Positions 57,301-64,000 of a stretch of 64,000 nucleotides of DNA are shown in pieces. The notes below the pieces were generated by a model. It had not been told where the DNA came from, did not search any database, and was given only the letters and a program-made list of their open reading frames with translations. The stretch spans positions 26,320,001 through 26,384,000 of the forward strand of contig CP142460.1 in NCBI GenBank assembly GCA_038049695.1, given 5' to 3'. How positions within the stretch are numbered: position 1 is the stretch's first letter; the number at the start of each line of letters is the position of its first letter. The position numbers and the translations under genes are program-made. The stretch is from Cinnamomum chago (Eukaryota > Streptophyta > Magnoliopsida > Laurales > Lauraceae).

Positions 57301-57910
57301 CCACAAATTTTACCCAATCTTCTGGTTTCACGAACTTGGGCACATTGCTTTTCCTCTCTGCATCTGTGAGGTATTTGTCTATTGCCTGATGACGAAGAAC
57401 ATACTTCCAACCTTTCCACGATATGTTTGCCTTCTTCATAACGAAACTTTTATGGATCTCACTAATGATGTAGGTGCTCTGCAGAGATTATGAATGAGGA
57501 GTTATGAATATAATGAAATGTTGATATAAAACTTTAAATTATATAAATGCAAAAGTACTCACAATCACACCGTTCCAAATTTGCTCCTTAAGATCACTCG
57601 GCACATTTGTCCATGCCTCATATATCGGGGACACATATGTCCTCACCAAATTTCCTATCAACGAACTCAATTGGGCAGCATCTGGTCCAATAGGTTGGTC
57701 ATGCTCGCCAAAAGTGATCGACTTGGGCACGCCTGTTTCGAATTGACTACTGTAAGGATTAGCTCGTTAAGAAGAAATAAAATAAAAGTGAATACACATA
57801 TTGTTAAAAGTGATTGTTGGCAATATGTACTCTCGCGGGAACTACACCCCGACGGTGTAGTTGCTGACGCAGCAGAACTATGTGTTGCTGATTGATCATG
57901 TGACATATTG
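54387..57910 (-). CDS. Transposase_24-like and DUF8039-like C-terminal exons of the CACTA 2 transposase gene
   Basis: Minus-strand exon blocks: about 57910-57840 (SHDQSATHSSAASATTPSG), 57735-57540 (PKSITFGEHDQPIGPDAAQL, a conserved W at YEAWTNVP), about 57440-57181 (WKGWKYVLRHQAID, SPHTTGRKGQARVAAEL), about 56990-56897 (NPDQPLNRMDLFLATHKRKD), then after a long gap about 55355-55085, 55020-54735 (GRVRGLG, then a coiled coil EEEHECNSHLQTEVKRLK) and 54675-54387 (VVDEILKFDVELLGGEKTF, IISWPTYRTVF). The TTGRKG, RMDLF--TH and GRVRGLG motifs are those of the Ptta/En/Spm family. The last exon looks like the DUF8039 C-terminal domain often fused to CACTA transposases. The gap between 56897 and 55370 is an intron enlarged by the KH-gene fragment. 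Exon borders are approximate. Confidence 0.65.
55451..56795 (+). pseudogene. captured KH-domain RNA-binding protein gene fragment (start of coding region)
   Basis: On the plus strand an AG acceptor at 56214-56215 opens an exon with ATG at 56218. It encodes MVETGKRSRY, a TAG stop (56248-56250), then in the same frame RDHDNEGKYHKKRG and a KH domain beginning LVVYRILCPDGVIGSVIGKS with its GKSG loop and NVINTLRQETHARIK. The domain is cut at about 56436, before its second half, and runs into unrelated codons. KH proteins of this type (HEN4/PEPPER-like) bind RNA or ssDNA and act in transcript processing. The sequence upstream (about 55740-56215) is probably the captured 5' UTR/intron. It is antisense to the transposase and lies inside one of its introns. 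A 17-bp exact direct repeat, ACCATAGCACTTCAATG, flanks it at 55461-55477 and 56779-56795. Confidence 0.8.
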
Positions 57911-58096
57911 ACTGTAAAAAAAAAATGTGAACTTTGAATATTGTTGTCATATAAAAAACATTGAAATGTAAAAATAAGGAAACTAGATCGATGAAACATG
58001 AAAAAATTCCAATTTAATGAAACATGATATGTAAAAATTGGTCCATTTAATGAAATAAATATGCAATGAGAAGAATATTGACATGAACTTGTCACC

Positions 58097-61000
58097 TCAA
58101 ATGATGTCAACATCTGTAATATCATCATGTAATGCTCCGATATATGCATTTTCATTCGTTCTAGCCTCAAAGACTAACGGATCTTCATAAGAGTCCATGT
58201 CTTGATTAAGTCTTTTTGGAGCATCCAACACAACATGCCACTCCTCCGTAGGACGACTTTGATCTTTGCAATAAAAGACTTGAGAAGCTTGAGAAGCAAG
58301 AATAAATGGCTCATCTGATTCTTTTGTAGTTCTCATTAACCTCTCTAAATTAACATATCTCAAGTTTGTTTCTGGATCAACTCTAATGTTGTTTGTGTTC
58401 TCTATACGCACCCAATCACAGTTGAATACTACTACTTTGAAGTCATGGTAATCTAACTCAAGAATTTGTTTAATAATGCCATAGTAAGGGACCTCCTCAG
58501 ATACAAAATTAGTATCGTTTACGCTAGATCTGAACTTAGTTAGAGCTTGCATAGAGACCCCGCTGTTTTGTGTTGTTTTCGATATTTCCGATTCTGCTGT
58601 GCAAAAAACATATCCATTTATCGCATATGAGGTATATGAAATAGCCTCAAATTTAGGTCCATCAACAAGCCTTTTCAAGACACTATTTTCCTCATTTTGT
58701 AATTGTTGTCTCAGCCAAGGAATGTAATCCATCTCCTTTTCTGTTCGTATGGTGCCTCTCCTATTCTGAACATTAGATACGTGTTCCTGTACGTATCTAT
58801 CATAATTCCTGAAAATAAACTTATTTTAAAATTAAGATGCATTATACATGTAAAAAAATAGTTAAGAACAAAGAAATTAACCAAATTTTCATACTCTTTC
58901 CATGCGACATTCTCCACAGATGACTCCAATACCCATTTACGTGCTTGCTGGTACTGCACAATCTCAAGATATTCGACCTTCCCATTTTTATCGATAGGAT
59001 AGGCACATAAACCATCATCGTCCATCCACTTCCCCTGTGCTTGCTTATGGCTTGCTTTTGTACCATTTGGCATATAATTCATGGCATACATCATTGCTTC
59101 ATTCATGAGGAAGCACTCTGAAATAGAACCCTCTGGATAGGTATGATTCACCACATATCGTTTGAATGTTTTCATCATCCTGCCACATGTCTCATTAATA
59201 AGATCTCTACACTAAACATTATTAAGGGGAAAAAAGATATATGTGGCTTTGAATTTGATTTACCTCTCAAAAGGATACATCCATCGATATCTAACGGGCC
59301 CGCAAATTTTTGCCTCATCCGCCAAGTGCACAACAAGGTGTATCATAGATACAAAAAAATGAGGGCGGAAAGTACTTTTCGAACACACATAATGTTTCTA
59401 CAATGCTATCTTTCATCTTCATCAGCTCTTCACGGTTTATAATCTTCGAACACAAGACATTGAAAAAGATAGACAATTGTCGAATAGCAGCACGTAATGG
59501 CTTCTGTGATTCAAATGCGTACATCAACATCACTGGTAGTAGTTGTTGCATGAGAATGTGATAATCATGAGACTTAAGGTTTTTGACCTCCAAATCATCC
59601 AAGTTGACATTATGTCTCCAGTTACCACTATACCCAATGGGAACCTTCAAATGGTATAAGGTTTTACATATTAGATCTTTCTCCAACCGGGACAGTGTGT
59701 AAGGAGCATCTGGATAGGTCAACTTGCCATTCTTTTCTACGGGCCATAATTTTTTCTTAATCTTCATCTCCTTTAGGTCTTGGCGAGCTTGAAGACCATC
59801 TTTCGTCTTATCCTTTGTATTCATAATTGTTCCAATTAAAATCTCTATCACATTCTTCTCAATATGCATCACATCCAAATTATGACGAATGGGAAGATCC
59901 TACAAAATTTATAGATTCGTGTTAGTATGTAAGTCATTTATACCGCATTGTTTTAAATTTAAGATACATCAATGTAAAACGAACCTTCCAATATGGCAAG
60001 TAAAAAAAAATCTATCTCTTTGTCCATGGAGTGGGATTTTCATCATCCGCGGGCCTCTTCCTTTTCTTACTCTTTCCAAAATTAGTTTGAATATTATCCA
60101 TTTTGCTTAACAGTTCGGAACCACTCAAACGCCTTGGAGGCTTTCTATGTTCCTCTTTTCCATTAAATTGTGATTTTTGACTCCGGAAAGGATGGCTCGA
60201 ATTTGGTAGGAACCTTCTATGCTCCATGTAAGTACATTTCTTTCCATGTTTTAGCCATAGTGAATCTGTCTCTTCTCCACACACAGGACATCCAGACTTT
60301 CCCGCGGTCCTACAACCTGACAAATGACCATATGCCGGGAAATCATGTATAACCCATAGCAGAATTGCTTTCATTGTGAACCTATTTTTATTGTAAGAGT
60401 CATACGTTATGGTTCCGATGGACCACAATTCATTCAACTCTGCGATCAATGGTTGCAAATAAATGTCAATATCATGCCCTGGAGCTTTCTTTCCTGGAAT
60501 CAATAATGTTAGCATCGTGAACTCCTTACGCATGCAAAGGGATGGAGGAAGATTATATGGAACCACCATAACAGGACAGCAACTATATGCATTGCTCTTT
60601 ATCCCGAAAGGATTGAATCCATCCGTTGCAAGTCCTAATCGAACATTACGTGCCTCAGAAGCGAATTGTGGATTTTTACGATCAACTTGTTTCCAACAGG
60701 ATGAATCCACTGGATGACGCATGATTGAGTCATTAGGTACCAAGCTTGCATTTGCATGCCATGTCATGCTCTCTGCAATCCATGGTACACTGTACATTCT
60801 TTGTAACCTTGGTGTAATAGGAAAGTATCTTAGCTTCTTCCAGGGCAAACGTACAGCTCTTGGCTTTGCAGGGTTTACCGGTTTCCATCTACTAAGCCCA
60901 CATGTTGGACAATTATCCTTTTTTTTATGCTCCCTCCAGTAAAGTATGCAATCGTTGCGGCATGCATGTATAATTTTTTCCTCCATACGTAACGAATCGA

Positions 61001-61680
61001 CAATCTTCTTAGCATTGTAAGTATTATCCGGCAAAGCATTCTGTTCTGGAAGGACCCTTTTGAAAAGTTGTAACAACTCATTGAAACTCTTATTAGACCA
61101 CTTATGTCTAGTCTTCATGCTCAACAACTCAACTGTGACTGACAGTTTCGTATCATCAGTTCGACCCAAGGGATATAAGGGTTGCATCGCATCCTCCATC
61201 AACTTCTTATATTGGATACCCTCCGGTGAATTATCCTGAGCATGAACATCTTCTTCATGATTAGTTTCATCCATGCATGTAGGCTCACTAGCCCCCATAT
61301 GATATTCAACACCATCCTCATTAGGGATACGTGCAAACACGTCATTCACCATATCAACCATTCTTGGGAATGCATCTTCATTGTTGTTAATGGTGCCAAT
61401 GTTTACAGTACTTGTAGAATGAATTTCTCCATGATGGATCCATTTGGTATAAGATGTATCTATGCCATCACATATCAAATGTTCACGGATTTCTCTTAAT
61501 GTCTTTTTCCCTCCTACTATATTACGACATTTGACACAAGGGCAACAATACCAATCGTCACCCCTCAGCTTCTGTCGATTAGCTCTTAAGAACTCTAAGA
61601 AATTTTCAACCCCCTTGAAGTATTCATTAGATAACCTTGGTGCCACATCCACTCTTTGTTCATGGCCATATTCTGAAAAA
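58097..61680 (-). pseudogene. TnpD-type transposase of CACTA 2, nonsense and frameshift
   Basis: The minus-strand start is near 61669 (MAMNKEWM), after which the frame must shift by one base to read APRLSNEYFKGVENFLEFLR. A zinc-type cluster follows (CCPCVKCRN). The tnp2 region (PRLQRMYSVPWIAESMTWHA, ARNVRLGLATDGFNPFG, NLPPSLCMRKEFTMLTLLIP, IHDFPAYGHLSGCRTAGKSG) is otherwise open down to a TAG at 60012-60014. The next exon (about 59900-59200) holds LPIRHNLDVMHIEKNVIEIL and the DUF4218-like part, with a frameshift in the A-run at 59353-59359 just before the conserved RYRWMY. Later exons are 59178-58890 (KRYVVNHTYPEGSISECFLM) and about 58800-58097 (DUF4216-like, FKVVVFNCDWVRI). The lesions make it unlikely to be autonomous. 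Confidence 0.85.
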
Positions 61681-61769
61681 TAACAATTAGCACTTAAATT
61701 ACAAAATAACACAACATAATTCCTCCTCTTTGGGAACCAAAAACAGGGCATCGAATTTTTTCATACACC

Positions 61770-63600
61770 TTACAATTTTTTTTTAACAAATACCCAACTG
61801 TTATCAAAAGTATCACTTAACAGTTTAATGAAAAAGAAATACATAAAAAATCTTAGGGAGACCTTTTAACAAATAGGGACTCATGCACTTTGCATAATAT
61901 GACAAAATTTTCATAATATGACAAATAGGGTTTTGATCAATAGATGGTTCCATGTGTGAGGGTTTTGATCAATAGATGGTTCCATTACTTAGATAAATTT
62001 TTTTTTAACAAATCCCATTCAATAACTTACACAGGCTCCACATGAACTAGATTGAATTGGGGAGAATGAGTTGATGGGAATTTGGAATTCCCAGAGAAGG
62101 TGATGTCATGTTTGCCAGTTTCCGTCGGTCTAGGGCTCTGGCTAAATGCACTCTAGTTATAGTAAACAACCAACGAACGAAAGTGATTGCGAGTGGAGAG
62201 AGAGATGATCACTACTAGAGATACACATTATCAGTACCATTGAATCCTAATTCCTATCCATTAATGGCTGCCTCTGCTGAGTTATGCTTTTCTGCTTTAC
62301 ACTATTGAAGGCCATGTCTTCCATGACTCAATCATCTAAACACTAAATTGAAGTAAAGAGAATCTACCTAAGAACTGCAGACTGGAAAGTGAGGTTTCTG
62401 TGTTGCATTCTCAAGTCTGTCTGCATGCATGGGTATCAAAGAGAAAATCACTCATCCTAGAACATGATACATTCTAGATGACGCCCTTCAACTATCTTGA
62501 TTCAAATTCCTCAAATCTTCTCCAACAGAAAAAAAAAAAAACTAAATCTCAGAATTTTAGGGCACACACTCTCTGAATTTACTCTGTTTGGCTACTACTT
62601 ATCCAATAATACTATTTGCAGCATGTATGTAACTTTATTTGCATTTGCATTTGCATGTGATAAGATCATCGTCATCCCAAGTAATATCCAATCTAAGCTT
62701 TGTGATTTGTACTCTGTTTTTCTATAATCTCTATTTCTTCTTCTTAAGTCTTACTTAAAGTGATGTTAAATCCTGCATTTCCCCTTTCTGCATTTCTCCT
62801 TTCTTTCTTTTGCTGGTGCTTTCAACTTTCAAGTAAAAATATAAAAAGAACATCACAGCCAGATCAAAATATCTTGGCAATAAAAAGACTTTATGAGAGT
62901 AATAAAACTACTTTAAGAGGATAATAAATGATCCTTTTTTTTTACCACAAAAGTTTTACTGTTCATTGTTCTGTTCATCTTCTTTCAAAGACGGAACAAG
63001 AAGAAGAAAAAAGATTTCTCTATGGTTCCCTACAATACCTTTGGCCTTCTACCAGAAATTAATGACGAGATATGGCCATAGCAGCCCAGGAAAAAGACCA
63101 CAAAACACAGATTCCAAACATCATCTCTCTCTTTCCCATCTTGGGTCTAAAGCATTAATATACCCAAATACAGATAGAAGAAAGTTCCACCAGAAAGACT
63201 CAGAAAAAATAAAATAAAAGTTTCTTTTGGGGGAGAGAAACTAACCTTGCTGCTGAAATGGGTATTTTATCTTCCTTTTATCTTCTGAAAGTTGTGATTC
63301 GTTCTGCAGAGAAAACCAGATTCTAGAAACATAATCAAATGTACTATTAAGGGCTACATTCATAAGGTCCAACGGAATAAGCCCCTTTTGAGACAAACAT
63401 AACAGAAAGGCAGTGAAAGAGAAGTTTCAGATTCACTGCTTAGAACACAACTCCGAGATCTGAATAAACCCTTTTGAGACAAGCACAACAGAACAGGCAG
63501 TGAAAGAGAAGTTTTAGATTCACAGCTTAGAACAAAACTCCAAGATCTATAAACCCAACTTTTTCAATTAACAAAATCACCATAACCAACTCAATAAACG
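61770..63600. other. upstream region of the CACTA 2 transposase, no coding gene recognised
   Basis: AT-rich, probably the first introns and leader. A near-perfect repeat (GGGTTTTGATCAATAGATGG, 61928-61947 and 61962-61981) and a pair of about 85-bp similar stretches (63390-63460 and 63466-63545, GAAAGAGAAGTTT-AGATTCAC core) are visible. Confidence 0.5.
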
Positions 63601-64000
63601 AAACACATCTTGAGAATATATAGAAAATGAATGGATCAAAACCAAGAGAAGAAGAAAATACCTTCGTAGCTGTAATCGAAGTGCCACTGCCGATCGAGGT
63701 GGAGGAAACCTTCCGCCGAAGTCGAAGTGCTGCTGTCGATCGAGGGGGAGAGAGGGAAAGAGACCGAGTGGGAAAATATCAAAATGGGAGTAGGCGGTTA
63801 TGGGTGGGGTGGGGCGAGGGAGAAAGGGGAAAAATCTGGATTGATAGGCATAGGTTAGGCGCGCGCGGGAGCGTCGAAAACATTTGGGCGGGTTTTTCTT
63901 GCGCCAATAAGACTGCCATGGGCCATCGATAACATTAGTAATCCGTTGAAAAAAAACAGACGGCCCACATCAGTCAGTAAAACCAAGGCGTTGGAGTCAT
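63601..64000. other. GC-rich stretch near the window end, probable CACTA 2 5' leader or first exon
   Basis: Compared with its surroundings this part is GC-rich (63690-63880), with a tandem repeat (GATCGAGGTGGAGGAAACC-type and GATCGAGGGGGAGAG at 63693 and 63738). The last 50 bp (CAGACGG, CAGTCAG) may start the right subterminal region. A 101-aa plus-strand frame here has no recognisable domain. Confidence 0.35.

Larger units (their letters stand above)
53792..64000 (-). mobile_element. CACTA (En/Spm) DNA transposon 2, 3' part and body, runs off the right edge
   Basis: CACTACGTC opens at 53792 inside a Tat-like LTR, after TGC (53789-53791, the likely duplication). Subterminal repeats follow, then a minus-strand transposase gene from about 61680 down to 54387. 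The right terminus is not in the window. The transposase differs in sequence and terminal motif from CACTA 1, so this is a separate family. Confidence 0.85.

Overview
The window is plant nuclear DNA, almost certainly from an angiosperm with a large, repeat-rich genome. It contains Ty1/copia, Ty3/gypsy (Tekay-like chromovirus, Athila-like and Tat-like) and CACTA elements, spliced gene fragments with GT-AG introns, and no bacterial features. I cannot name the species. Non-grass-like features hint at a dicot or magnoliid, but that is a weak inference. I see no complete, intact host gene: the window is a deep nest of transposable elements, and its host-gene content is fragments carried inside those elements.

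Left block (1-20587). The 3' half of a Tekay-like gypsy element (integrase plus chromodomain, 15994-17034; 3' LTR 17046-20587) was hit by a copia element on the minus strand (5' LTR 14239-15993, PBS, gag from 14142). That copia gag was in turn broken by a CACTA element whose terminus is at 13051. The CACTA element runs leftwards out of the window. It carries a subterminal palindrome array, a GA/CT-rich leader, a decayed TnpD-type transposase (6708-3109), a gag-like ORF (2827-2237) and a second, Transposase_24-like gene (2102-1). Between its leader and TnpD lie the promoter and first three exons of an S1/P1-type nuclease gene (8613-11225, plus strand). A 539-bp solo LTR (18039-18577, TSD GTTTG) sits inside the Tekay LTR.

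Middle block (20588-51411). A dispersed repeat (R1) was split by a copia element (20749-45478, TSD GTCCC) whose whole interior is inverted relative to its outer ends. Its LTRs therefore form two head-to-head pairs: U5 arms on the left and U3 arms on the right. Inside it is an Athila-like element on the minus strand (21319-36571, TSD ATTTT, LTRs about 1% different by eye). This element carries spliced pieces of an ABCB-type ABC transporter between pol and the 3' LTR, a 226-bp MITE in gag, and a 4-kb Tekay-like solo LTR in its 3' LTR. A Tat-like solo LTR (36970-39585) lies next to the copia PBS. A second copy of the repeat (R2) is split by another Tekay-family solo LTR (46524-49330).

Right block (51412-64000). 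A Tat-like LTR is broken at 53792 by a second CACTA element that runs out of the right edge. It carries a multi-exon transposase gene on the minus strand (61680-54387) with nonsense and frameshift damage. A KH-domain protein gene fragment lies in antisense inside one of its introns, flanked by short direct repeats of element sequence.

The theme is repeated capture of host-gene pieces by three different elements (nuclease in CACTA 1, KH protein in CACTA 2, ABC transporter in the Athila-like element), plus a retrotransposon with an inverted core.
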